DNA from: an uncultured Lachnospiraceae bacterium
Lineage (GTDB): Bacteria; Bacillota; Clostridia; Lachnospirales; Lachnospiraceae
Assembly: GCA_947593735.1 (NCBI GenBank)
Contig: CANQDT010000002.1
Coordinates: 1-64,000 of the forward strand
DNA: 64,000 nt
Direction of reading: 5' to 3'
The notes under the pieces were generated by a model that saw only the letters and a program-made list of their open reading frames with translations, was not told where the DNA came from and ran no database searches. Position numbers and translations under genes: made by a program. Positions 34,005 through 41,762 of this stretch are shown piece after piece. Numbering within the stretch: position 1 is the stretch's first letter; the number at the start of each line of letters is the position of its first letter.

Positions 34005-34604
34005 ATGAATGTGAAAGGAAAACGGATCGGAGTCGGGTTGACCGGGTCCTTTTGTTCTTTTCAATCAATTTTCCGGGAGATGGAGAAACTGGCGGAGCTG
34101 GGAGCGGAATTGTATCCGATCACGTCTGACCATGTGCAGACGATCGAAAGCCGGTTTGGAACTCCTGTTGAATATAGAAAGCGCATCCGGGATATAACGG
34201 GGCGCGAGCCAATGGAATCCATCGCGGAGGCGGAACCGATCGGCCCTGAGAATATGCTGGATCTTCTGCTGATCGCGCCCTGCACGGGAAATACAATGGC
34301 AAAGCTCGTAAACGGCATTACGGACGGACCGGTCACGATGGCGGCAAAATCTCATCTGCGGGTCGGGAAGCCGGTTGTTTTGTCGCTTGCGACCAACGAC
34401 GCGCTTGGAGCCAATTTTAAAAACATCGGCCAGCTGTATCCATACAAACATATTTATTTTGTTCCGTTTGGACAGGATCAATATAAGAAAAAACCATATT
34501 CCATGGTGGCGCATACAGAGCTGATCGCCAAAACAATAGAATATGCCCTGGATGGAAAGCAGATCCAGCCGGTCGTCCAGAGCCCGCATAGGTATCTGGA
34601 ATAA
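34005..34604 (+). CDS. dpaB: dipicolinate synthase subunit B
   Basis: Flavoprotein-fold subunit working with DpaA to make the spore-core metabolite dipicolinate. 199 residues, as SpoVFB. Features: IGVGLTGSFCSFQSIFREME (flavoprotein P-loop region), ITSDHVQTIESRFGTP, LLIAPCTGNTMAKLVNGITD (about 85-104, conserved A-P-x-T-G-N-T) and VLSLATNDALGANFKNIG. The start MNVKGKR follows AAGAAAGAAG. Transcribed divergently from metF and separated from dpaA by the met operon. Confidence 0.93.
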   Translation: MNVKGKRIGVGLTGSFCSFQSIFREMEKLAELGAELYPITSDHVQTIESRFGTPVEYRKRIRDITGREPMESIAEAEPIGPENMLDLLLIAPCTGNTMAKLVNGITDGPVTMAAKSHLRVGKPVVLSLATNDALGANFKNIGQLYPYKHIYFVPFGQDQYKKKPYSMVAHTELIAKTIEYALDGKQIQPVVQSPHRYLE

Positions 34605-34797
34605 GGGGCGCCCGCATCCGGCAGCCGTTCGCGGAGTATCGGCAGGGCATGACAACGAATATTTGACGATAACGAAAGGCATATGCGGGGAAAGTTACAG
34701 TTGCATTTTTTCGCGAAAAATGATACCTTAGTAATGACCTTATCGCGCCCTGCGGTGAGGGAAGAAAAACAAAAGAACAAAATACAGGAGGAAGATC

Positions 34798-35940
34798 ATG
34801 ATGAAGCGATTGGTAAGCATCACAGTTGCTCTCGCGATGGCGATGATGTTATTTACCGGATGCAGCTCCAATGAGGGAGGAGCAGACCAGCAGAAACAGA
34901 CGGCAGGCATTACCGCGGAGAACATTAAAGTCGGCGTGATCCATATTGGAGATCCGGCGGATGGTTCCGGTTACAGCTATATGCATGACCAGGGAATCGT
35001 GGCAATGCAGCAGGCGCTGAACCTTTCCGATGACCAGATCATCCGGAAGAATAATATCGACGACGGCGATCCGACAGCGATCGAGACGGCGATGCGGGAG
35101 TGCGTGGAAGAAGGCGCAAATATCATCTTCGCGACCAGCTGGGGTTATATGGACACCTGCGAAGCGCTCGCGGAAGAGTTCCCGAATGTGATCTTTTCAC
35201 ACGGGACCGGCTATAAGAGCAACGGAAAGAACTTCAATAATTACTTTGGCAGGATTTATCAGGCGAGATATCTGTCCGGTATCGTGGCAGGCATGAAGAC
35301 CGAGACGAACAAGATCGGTTATGTGGCGGCGATGGGAGCGGACAATTCCGAGGTCACCGGCGGCATCGACGCATTTGCGCTCGGCGTTGAGTCGGTAAAC
35401 AAGGATGCGAAAGTATATGTGAAAGTTACCAACAGCTGGTATGATCCGGAAGGAGAAGGCGCGGCGGCGCAGTCCCTGATCGACGACGACTGCGATGTGA
35501 TCGCGCAGCATTGTAATACTTCCAATCCGCCGAGCGCGGCTGAAAAAGCCGGCGTATACGCGATCGGATACAATTCCGATATGAGCGTGGAAGCGCCGGA
35601 CGCGGTATTGTGTTCGGTTCTCTGGAACTGGGGCGCGTATTATACCGAAGCGGTGCAGAATGTGATCGACGGCAAATGGAGCAGCGAGCATATTGAAAAT
35701 TATTATAAAGGAATGGACGTAGGACTTGTCCAGCTGTCCGATCTGCATCTCGTAGACGACGACGTAAAGGCAAAGGTTGATGAAGCGAAAGCGAAGATCG
35801 AAGACGGATCGTTCAACGTATTCGACGGCGTTATGGAAACCAACGACGGCAAGACGGTCGGCGAGGAAGGCGGCACGCTGGACGACGCGACCATCACCGG
35901 CGGGATCAACTGGTACTATAGGAATGTCGTTGTAAAATAA
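34798..35940 (+). CDS. BMP-family ABC transporter substrate-binding lipoprotein
   Basis: Periplasmic-binding-like lipoprotein of the basic membrane protein (PnrA/BmpA) family, which mostly binds nucleosides. 380 residues; signal peptide with lipobox LFTGC (Cys about 22). The family is shown by VGVIHIGDPADGSGYSYMHD at the start, NIIFATSWGYMDTCEALAEE, FGRIYQARYLSGIVAGMKT and IGYNSDMSVEAPDAVLCSV. AGGAGG precedes the tandem ATGATG. No ATPase or permease follows, so it is an orphan here; the transporter genes must lie elsewhere. The 193-base gap before it shows an AT hairpin (ATTTTTTCGCGAAAAAT) but no riboswitch I know. Confidence 0.9.
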   Translation: MMKRLVSITVALAMAMMLFTGCSSNEGGADQQKQTAGITAENIKVGVIHIGDPADGSGYSYMHDQGIVAMQQALNLSDDQIIRKNNIDDGDPTAIETAMRECVEEGANIIFATSWGYMDTCEALAEEFPNVIFSHGTGYKSNGKNFNNYFGRIYQARYLSGIVAGMKTETNKIGYVAAMGADNSEVTGGIDAFALGVESVNKDAKVYVKVTNSWYDPEGEGAAAQSLIDDDCDVIAQHCNTSNPPSAAEKAGVYAIGYNSDMSVEAPDAVLCSVLWNWGAYYTEAVQNVIDGKWSSEHIENYYKGMDVGLVQLSDLHLVDDDVKAKVDEAKAKIEDGSFNVFDGVMETNDGKTVGEEGGTLDDATITGGINWYYRNVVVK

Positions 35941-35980
35941 CAGGTTGCCATACAACTGACGGTAAAAGGAAACGGATATA

Positions 35981-36029
35981 AAAAGGATATCTTCAAAGCC
36001 CGAAACAGGGGCGGAGGAGGTATCCTTTT
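35981..36029 (+). terminator. terminator after the BMP lipoprotein gene
   Basis: AAAAGGATA (35981-35989) pairs with TATCCTTTT (36021-36029), with AAGCCC/GGGGC pairing inside and Ts after. Confidence 0.7.
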
Positions 36030-36030
36030 T

Positions 36031-36139
36031 TATGTCACAGGAAATTTCGTCCTGTGACATAAAAAAGCCTCCGGCAGGATGCGCAGCTCGCAGAGAGGAA
36101 ACTGTTGCTTCACAGCCTGCTCGCGCGCAAAAAATGCCT
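36031..36139. repeat. MITE-like dispersed repeat, copy B
   Basis: Repeats copy A (22162) over about 105 bp, including the perfect TATGTCACAGGA / TCCTGTGACATA hairpin and GATGCGCAGCTCGCAGAGAG. Lies 55 bp before copy C in the same orientation, after the BMP gene terminator. Confidence 0.85.
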
Positions 36140-36191
36140 TCTCCCCTCATGAATGAGGGACAGGAGAGCTGAGGTGCCGAAGGCATTTTTT
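36129..36191. terminator. long A/T-flanked inverted repeat between copies B and C
   Basis: AAAAAATGCCTT (36129-36140) and AAGGCATTTTTT (36180-36191) are perfect complements; the middle includes CCCCTCATGAATGAGGG. It is a strong bidirectional terminator and its A-rich arm is shared with the right end of copies A and B. Confidence 0.6.
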
Positions 36192-36193
36192 TC

Positions 36194-36285
36194 CGTCACA
36201 GGAAATTTCGTCCTGTGACATAAAAAAAGCCTCCGGCAGGATGCGCAGCTCGCAGAGAGGAAACTGCTGCTTCGCAGCCTGCTTG
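36194..36285. repeat. MITE-like dispersed repeat, copy C
   Basis: About 92 bp matching copies A and B from GTCACAGGAAATTTCGTCC to CAGCCTGCT; the first three bases of the hairpin differ and the right end is shorter. Confidence 0.85.
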
Positions 36286-36342
36286 GGAGAAGGTTCCGGG
36301 ATTCTTTTGCGCCCCGCCGGAACACGGAATATTTTAAAATGC

Positions 36343-36356
36343 TCATTCATACTATA
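36343..36356 (+). promoter_or_regulatory. sigma-K-like -10 of the CotS gene
   Basis: TTCATACTATAAA repeats the dpaB promoter 13-mer; CATACTATA is at 36348-36356. An AC at the correct -35 distance is missing (nearest 22 bases away), so the call rests on the -10 only. Confidence 0.5.
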
Positions 36357-36379
36357 AAAAGGTGAGAGGAGGGCGTAGT

Positions 36380-37354
36380 ATGGATGAGAAAATATTGGAG
36401 CTGGTGGAGCAGTATGATCTGGAGATAACCGGCAGCCATCGGGGAAGGGGCGCTTATCATTTTACGACTCCCCAGGGATTGCGGATATTGAAAGAATATC
36501 ACAGCAGCGCCGGAAAATTGATGGATGAACAGGAATACAAAGAGAATCTGATACGGCAAGGCTTTCCTCTGGTAGACGAATACGTTAGAACGAAAGAAGG
36601 TTCTTATTTTGTTCAGGACCGTTACCGGGTTGTATATGTGATGAAGAAATATTTTCAGGGCGAAGAATGTAATATACGGAAAAAGGAGGAGATTTATCAG
36701 GCAAGTGAAAATCTGGGGCGGCTGCACAAAGCGTCCAACGCGTGTCCGGTCAGCCGCAGGCTGCAGAACCAGTACCGGCCGTTCAATTTTCAATTCGCGA
36801 GAAAAACGAGGGAACTGAGAAAAATTTATCGCTATGTATGCGGCATCGGTCAGAAAAATCCTTATGAGCGCCAGTTCGCCAACTGTTTTCCGATCTATCT
36901 GAAGCAGGCGGACCGGGCGATGGTCCGGATGGAATCGCTTCCGCCCGAGGCGCTGGAGCCGGGGATCATCCACGGGGATTACAACCAGCACAATGTCCTC
37001 CGGACGAGAGACGGGATCGCTACAGTAAATTTTGATAATTTCGGCTACAATTCCCAACTGCTGGACCTCCATCATTTTCTGCGCAAGATCCTGGAAAAAA
37101 ATGATTTTTCGATGGAATACGCGTATGAGGTCATCAGCGGATACAGCAGCGTGGTCGGGCTGCGCGCGACCGACTACCAGCTGCTCTATTGCCTGCTGTC
37201 TTATCCGGATAAATTCTGGAAGGTGTCGAATCATTATTTTAATGGGAAAAAGGGGTGGATCTCGCCGAAGCGGATGGAGAAATTGAACGATCTGATCGTC
37301 CAGAATGAGGCGAAAGAAAAATTTCTGGAGGATTTTCAAAAAGAATTTCTCTAA
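36380..37354 (+). CDS. cotS: CotS family spore coat protein, kinase-like fold
   Basis: 324-residue aminoglycoside-phosphotransferase-like protein of the CotS/YsxE/YutH group. Residues about 10-70 give the N lobe (KILELVEQYDLEITGSHRGR, LRILKEYHSS with the ATP lysine). The catalytic loop is IIHGDYNQHNVL (about 195-206) and the metal-binding segment TVNFDNFGYNSQLLDLHHF replaces DFG/DxD with NFDNF. Coat members are needed for proper spore coat or polysaccharide assembly. GAGGAGGG precedes MDEKILEL. Promoter -10 shared with dpaB supports mother-cell expression. Confidence 0.85.
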   Translation: MDEKILELVEQYDLEITGSHRGRGAYHFTTPQGLRILKEYHSSAGKLMDEQEYKENLIRQGFPLVDEYVRTKEGSYFVQDRYRVVYVMKKYFQGEECNIRKKEEIYQASENLGRLHKASNACPVSRRLQNQYRPFNFQFARKTRELRKIYRYVCGIGQKNPYERQFANCFPIYLKQADRAMVRMESLPPEALEPGIIHGDYNQHNVLRTRDGIATVNFDNFGYNSQLLDLHHFLRKILEKNDFSMEYAYEVISGYSSVVGLRATDYQLLYCLLSYPDKFWKVSNHYFNGKKGWISPKRMEKLNDLIVQNEAKEKFLEDFQKEFL

Positions 37355-37418
37355 CGCTTTCTTTTTCCGGTAAAATGTAGTAAAATATACACAGAAAAAA
37401 GTAAAGGAGGATGCGCCG

Positions 37419-39155
37419 ATGGGCTATCGGGAAACGTATCAGGAATGGCTGGATAATCCATATTTTGATGAAGATACAAAAGCGGAACTGCGGGCCATTG
37501 CGGATGATGAGAATGAGATAAAAGAACGGTTTTATACGGATCTGGAATTTGGAACGGCGGGACTGCGGGGAATTATCGGAGCCGGGATCAACCGGATGAA
37601 TATTTATGTGGTTCGCCGGGCGACTCAGGGGCTTGCCAATTATATCAAAAAGCAGGGCGGGGCGGACAAAGGCGTCGCGATCGCGTTTGACTCGCGCCAT
37701 ATGTCGCCGGAGTTCGCGGATGAGGCGGCGCTGTGCCTTGCGGCAAACGGGATCCGCGCGTACCGGTTTGAGTCGCTGCGGCCTACGCCGGAGCTGTCGT
37801 TCGCTGTCCGTGAGCTGGGCTGCATTGCCGGCATCAATATTACAGCAAGCCACAATCCGCCGGAATATAACGGCTATAAAGTATATTGGGAGGACGGCGC
37901 GCAGTTCACGCCGCCGCATGATCAGGGAGTGACGGCGGAGGTTCTTGCGATCACGGATCTTTCCAGGGTAAAGACGATGGGAAAGGAAGAGGCGGTAGCC
38001 GCCGGGCTTTATGTGACGATCGGGGCTGAGATCGACGATAAGTATATCGAGCAGGTCAAAGCGCAGGTGATTCATCATGACAGCATCCAGGCGGTTCAGA
38101 ACGATCTGAAGATCGTCTATACGCCGCTTCACGGCACAGGAAATCTTCCGGTCCGCCGTGCGCTGAAAGAGATCGGGTTTGAACATGTCTACGTCGTGCC
38201 GGAACAGGAACTGCCGGACGGGGACTTCCCGACGGTCAGTTATCCGAACCCGGAGGCAGCGGAAGCGTTCGCGCTTGGGCTGGAGCTTGCGGAAAAGGTC
38301 GGCGCGGATCTGGTGCTGGCGACCGACCCGGATGCGGACAGGCTTGGCGTTTATGTCAGGGACAGAGTTTCCGGGGAATACATTCCGCTGACCGGCAATA
38401 TGTCTGGATCGCTGCTGGCGGATTATGTCGTCGGGCAGAGAAAAGCAAGGGACGGCGGTCTGCCTGCGGACGGCGCGATTGTCAAGTCGATCGTCACGTC
38501 CAATCTGGTGGACGCCATCGCGGAAGGATATGGGGTGCGCCTGATCGAAGTATTGACAGGGTTTAAGTTTATCGGTCAGCAGATCCTGAATTTTGAGCAG
38601 ACCGGAAAGGGAACATACCTGTTCGGTCTTGAGGAGAGCTATGGGTGCCTGATCGGCACTTACGCGAGAGATAAAGATGCGGTTTCCGCGTCGGTGGCGC
38701 TCTGTGAGGCAGCCGCCTACTACAAAACGCAGGGGAAAACGCTCTGGGACGCGATGATCGATCTTTACGACCGGTACGGATATTATCTGGATGCGGTCAA
38801 ATCCATAGGGCTTGCCGGGATCGAGGGACTCGCGAAGATCAAAGCCATTATGGACGAGCTGCGCTCCAATACGCCCGCGCAGGTGGGAGGATATCAGGTG
38901 CTGTCGGCGAGGGATTATCTGGAAGGGACGATCACGGATCTTGCCACAGGAGACGTCCGGTCTACCGGTCTGCCGGGATCGAACGTATTGTATTATGATA
39001 TGGAAGATGGCGCGTGGCTGTGCGTGCGTCCGTCCGGAACGGAACCGAAGGTGAAGTTCTACTATGGCGTGAAAGGGACATCCCTGGATGACGCGAAGAA
39101 GAAATCAGAAGCGCTGGGAGAACAGGTACTTGCCCTGATCAACCGGATGCTGTAA
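37419..39155 (+). CDS. phosphohexomutase (phosphoglucomutase/phosphomannomutase)
   Basis: Alpha-D-phosphohexomutase, most similar in layout to PgcA, interconverting glucose- or mannose-1- and 6-phosphates. 578 residues. FGTAGLRGIIGAGINRMNIY at about 47; the phosphoserine loop ITASHNPPEYNGYKVYWEDG with the active serine near 143; Mg2+ loop ATDPDADRLGVYVRD near 302; sugar specificity loop GLEESYGCLIGTYARDKDAV near 406; phosphate-binding RPSGTEPKVKFYY near 530. AAAGGAGG precedes the ATG. Monocistronic, ending at the terminator at 39175. Provides sugar nucleotide precursors. Confidence 0.94.
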   Translation: MGYRETYQEWLDNPYFDEDTKAELRAIADDENEIKERFYTDLEFGTAGLRGIIGAGINRMNIYVVRRATQGLANYIKKQGGADKGVAIAFDSRHMSPEFADEAALCLAANGIRAYRFESLRPTPELSFAVRELGCIAGINITASHNPPEYNGYKVYWEDGAQFTPPHDQGVTAEVLAITDLSRVKTMGKEEAVAAGLYVTIGAEIDDKYIEQVKAQVIHHDSIQAVQNDLKIVYTPLHGTGNLPVRRALKEIGFEHVYVVPEQELPDGDFPTVSYPNPEAAEAFALGLELAEKVGADLVLATDPDADRLGVYVRDRVSGEYIPLTGNMSGSLLADYVVGQRKARDGGLPADGAIVKSIVTSNLVDAIAEGYGVRLIEVLTGFKFIGQQILNFEQTGKGTYLFGLEESYGCLIGTYARDKDAVSASVALCEAAAYYKTQGKTLWDAMIDLYDRYGYYLDAVKSIGLAGIEGLAKIKAIMDELRSNTPAQVGGYQVLSARDYLEGTITDLATGDVRSTGLPGSNVLYYDMEDGAWLCVRPSGTEPKVKFYYGVKGTSLDDAKKKSEALGEQVLALINRML

Positions 39156-39174
39156 GATCGTTTTGTCAGAAATT

Positions 39175-39232
39175 AAAAAAAGGGAGACGGGAATTGCTGC
39201 CGGCAGGCAGCGGTTCCCGTTTCCCTTTTTTT
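39175..39232. terminator. strong bidirectional terminator
   Basis: AAAAAAAGGGA (39175-39185) and TCCCTTTTTTT (39222-39232) flank the inner stem ACGGGAA / TTCCCGT and GCTGCC / GGCAGC. Serves the mutase (+) and the P-type ATPase (-). Confidence 0.85.
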
Positions 39233-39256
39233 GCGCCGTATCCGGCGCTTTATGGA

Positions 39257-41194
39257 TCAAATATGTGAAATTCCAAGCCGGAGCGCATTGAGGACGGCGA
39301 GGAGGGCGACGCCGACGTCGGCGAATACCGCCATCCACATATTGGCAAGACCAAGCGCGACAAGGAGAAGGACCAGCAGTTTGACGCCGAGGGAAAAGAG
39401 GATATTTTCCATGATAATTTTCCTGGTGCGCCGCGCGATCCGGATGGCGGTCGCCAGCTTGCCCGGCTCATCCGTCATGAGGACGACGTCCGCGGCTTCG
39501 ATCGCGGCGTCCGACCCAATCCCGCCCATGGCGATCCCGACATCCGCCCGTGCGAGAACCGGCGCGTCGTTGATCCCGTCGCCGACAAAGGCGATCTTCC
39601 CGGCGGAAGGCTGGGCGGAGAGCCGTTCAATGTGCGCCAGCTTATCCTGTGGAAGCAGGTTTCCGTATGCTTCCGGAATGGAAAGCGTCCGCGCTACCCC
39701 CTCGGCACATTCCTGCCGGTCGCCGGTCAGGAGGATCAGGCGGGAAACACCAGCCTGTTCAATGGCGGCGAGCCCTTCCTTCGCGCCCTCCTTGATCTGA
39801 TCCGCGATCGTGATGGAACCGTAAAAGGTCTTTCCGACAGCGACATAGACGACGGTATAGGGAGAAGGATTTACAATATACGGAATACCGTTTTCTTTCA
39901 TCAGCAGTGCATTTCCGGCATAGAGGACGCCGTCTTCGGTGACTGCCGCGATCCCCTGACCGGAGCGTTCTTCCACTGACTGGATATAGGACGCGGTAAG
40001 GGGCGCGCGGTTTGCCTCAAGGATCGAACGGGCGATCGGATGCGTGGAATTGATCTCAGCGTAAGCGGCTGTCCGGAGCAGTTGTTCTTCCGTGATCCCC
40101 TGCGCGGGAAGCAGCTGTTCCACGACAAAGTTCCCTTTTGTCAGCGTGCCCGTTTTGTCAAAAGCGACGACGTCCAGCTGCGCCAGAAGCTCCAGATAGT
40201 TGCTTCCTTTTACCAGGATCCCGTTGCGGGACGCAAGGCCGATCCCGCCGAAAAACCCGAGCGGAATGGAGATCACAAGCGCGCACGGGCAGGACACGAC
40301 CAGAAAGGAGATGGCGCGGTAAAACCATCGGGTGAAATTCCCAACGATCAGCGGAGGGACGATGGCAAGCAGCAGAGCGGCGCATACGACGACGGGCGTG
40401 TAAATCCTGGCGAACCGGGTGATAAATTTTTCTGTGGGCGCTTTCTGCTCGGACGCTTCCTCGATCAGATTCAGGATACGGGTGGAAGTCGATTCCTCCA
40501 GCGTATTCGTGACGTTCGCGACCAGGCGGCTGCTGAGGTTGACAGAGCCGCTCAGAAGCGGATCGCCGGCGCGTACCGTCCGCGGGAGCGATTCCCCGGT
40601 CAGCGCGGATGTGTTCAGCTGGCTTTCCCCCTCCAGCACAACGGCGTCCACCGGTATTTTTTCGCCGGGCTTGATCAGTATGGTATCGCCGACCCGCAGC
40701 TGATCCGGCGTCACCACCCGGACGTCCGCGCCGTCTTCCATAAGATTGGCGTGATCCGGGTTCATATCCATCAGCGCCTCAATGGACGACCGGGACCGTT
40801 CTACAGCTTTATCCTGAAAATATTCCCCGATCTTATAAAACAGCATGACGGCGACCGCTTCCGGATATTCCTGAATGATCAGCGCGCCGATCGTGGCGAT
40901 GCTCATCAGAAAATTCTCGTCAAATAATTCGCCGCGCCGGATCGTCTCGATCGACTCCCGAAGAATATCAAAGGAAATAAGCACATAAGCGAGAACGTAG
41001 AGCACGATGGTTCCGGCGTTGGGCAGAAATCCGGCGGAAGCGGCAAGAAATACGAGAAGACCGACTCCGGTCATGATCCATGAAAGCCGGGATGATCCTT
41101 CCCCGCAGCCGTCCCCGCACTGGCAGCCGCACGCTTTCGGCTCCGCGTGATCACATGGATCGGCATGGTTGTGGTGAAAATGATTCTCAGACAT
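39257..41194 (-). CDS. heavy-metal P1B-type ATPase (Zn/Cd/Co)
   Basis: Inner-membrane metal exporter. 645 residues. Instead of an HMA domain, the N-terminus is a His/Cys-rich tail (HFHHNHADPCDH, CGCQCGDGCG). Membrane metal site SCPCALV (about 300), phosphorylation DKTGTLTKGNF (about 345), actuator TGES (LNTSALTGESLPR), hinge VGDGINDAPVLARADVGIAM. CPC with a downstream MWMAVFADVGVA helix fits the Zn2+/Cd2+ (ZntA/CadA) group. It follows the ArsR repressor by 13 bases and is induced with it. Confidence 0.93.
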   Translation of the reverse strand: MSENHFHHNHADPCDHAEPKACGCQCGDGCGEGSSRLSWIMTGVGLLVFLAASAGFLPNAGTIVLYVLAYVLISFDILRESIETIRRGELFDENFLMSIATIGALIIQEYPEAVAVMLFYKIGEYFQDKAVERSRSSIEALMDMNPDHANLMEDGADVRVVTPDQLRVGDTILIKPGEKIPVDAVVLEGESQLNTSALTGESLPRTVRAGDPLLSGSVNLSSRLVANVTNTLEESTSTRILNLIEEASEQKAPTEKFITRFARIYTPVVVCAALLLAIVPPLIVGNFTRWFYRAISFLVVSCPCALVISIPLGFFGGIGLASRNGILVKGSNYLELLAQLDVVAFDKTGTLTKGNFVVEQLLPAQGITEEQLLRTAAYAEINSTHPIARSILEANRAPLTASYIQSVEERSGQGIAAVTEDGVLYAGNALLMKENGIPYIVNPSPYTVVYVAVGKTFYGSITIADQIKEGAKEGLAAIEQAGVSRLILLTGDRQECAEGVARTLSIPEAYGNLLPQDKLAHIERLSAQPSAGKIAFVGDGINDAPVLARADVGIAMGGIGSDAAIEAADVVLMTDEPGKLATAIRIARRTRKIIMENILFSLGVKLLVLLLVALGLANMWMAVFADVGVALLAVLNALRLGISHI

Positions 41195-41207
41195 CGTTAA
41201 TCCTCCT

Positions 41208-41573
41208 TTATTCGGTCACATGGGCAAGGCCCTGGTCAAAAATATGCTTGATATGCGCGTCGTCCAGAGAATAGTAGACGACCTTTCCTTCGCGCCGGTA
41301 ACGGACCAGTTTGGCTGTTTTCAGGACGCGGAGCTGATGGGAGATGGACGACTGGCTCATATTGAGCAGGGCGGAAATATCGCATACGCACATTTCAGAT
41401 TCAAAAAGCGCGCATAGGATCCGGACCCGGGTCGTATCCCCGAATACCTTGAATAATTCGGCGAGGTCGTACAGCGTTTCTTCGGGCGGCATGTTCGACC
41501 GGGCAGACGCGATGACGTCCTCGTGGATGACGGTTGTGTCACATTGTTCCTGCGCGGAAAATTGCTGGCTCAT
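41208..41573 (-). CDS. ArsR/SmtB family metal-sensing repressor
   Basis: 121-residue winged-helix repressor. LAELFKVFGDTTRVRILCAL, LFESEMCVCDISALLNMSQS (the E-x-C-x-C-D alpha3 site of CadC/ArsR) and HQLRVLKTAKLVRYRREGKV. The C-terminus DDAHIKHIFDQGLAHVTE adds an Asp/His alpha5 zinc site as in SmtB and CzrA, so it has both site types. Start MSQQFSAQE with AAAGGAGG upstream. Controls itself and the ATPase through the palindrome at 41599-41622. Confidence 0.93.
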   Translation of the reverse strand: MSQQFSAQEQCDTTVIHEDVIASARSNMPPEETLYDLAELFKVFGDTTRVRILCALFESEMCVCDISALLNMSQSSISHQLRVLKTAKLVRYRREGKVVYYSLDDAHIKHIFDQGLAHVTE

Positions 41574-41598
41574 ATGCAGCCTCCTTTTTTTAATTTCA

Positions 41599-41652
41599 AT
41601 ATATGAATATATGTTCATATATAATAATATGACATGATCTCGATCTTGTCAA
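41599..41652 (-). promoter_or_regulatory. ArsR-ATPase promoter and 24-bp operator palindrome
   Basis: Minus-strand TTGACA (41647-41652), 17 bases, TATTAT (41624-41629). Directly downstream, ATATATGAA (41599-41607) and TTCATATAT (41614-41622) form a perfect palindrome of the SmtB/CadC operator type. Confidence 0.85.
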
Positions 41653-41762
41653 GACCAAACAGAACATCCGGCGAAAAATATTTGGTTGCCCGCTGCGCCC
41701 CGCAGGAAAGTATGTATAATAAAAACGCCAAAAAAATAAAAAATGAGAAGGAGAAAACAAAA

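Noticed and set aside
34605-34797. Purine-type riboswitch before the BMP nucleoside-binding lipoprotein
   Set aside because: Attractive by function, but the conserved loops and P1 stem of that class are not present; only an AT hairpin is visible.
39257-41194. HMA metal-binding domain at the ATPase N-terminus
   Set aside because: No GMDCxxC-type motif; the N-terminus is a short His/Cys-rich tail.
41634-41762. Longer N-terminus for the leucine-rich repeat protein
   Set aside because: The extra residues are read from the ArsR promoter and AT-rich leader; the ATG at 41763 has a ribosome binding site and directly starts the signal peptide.
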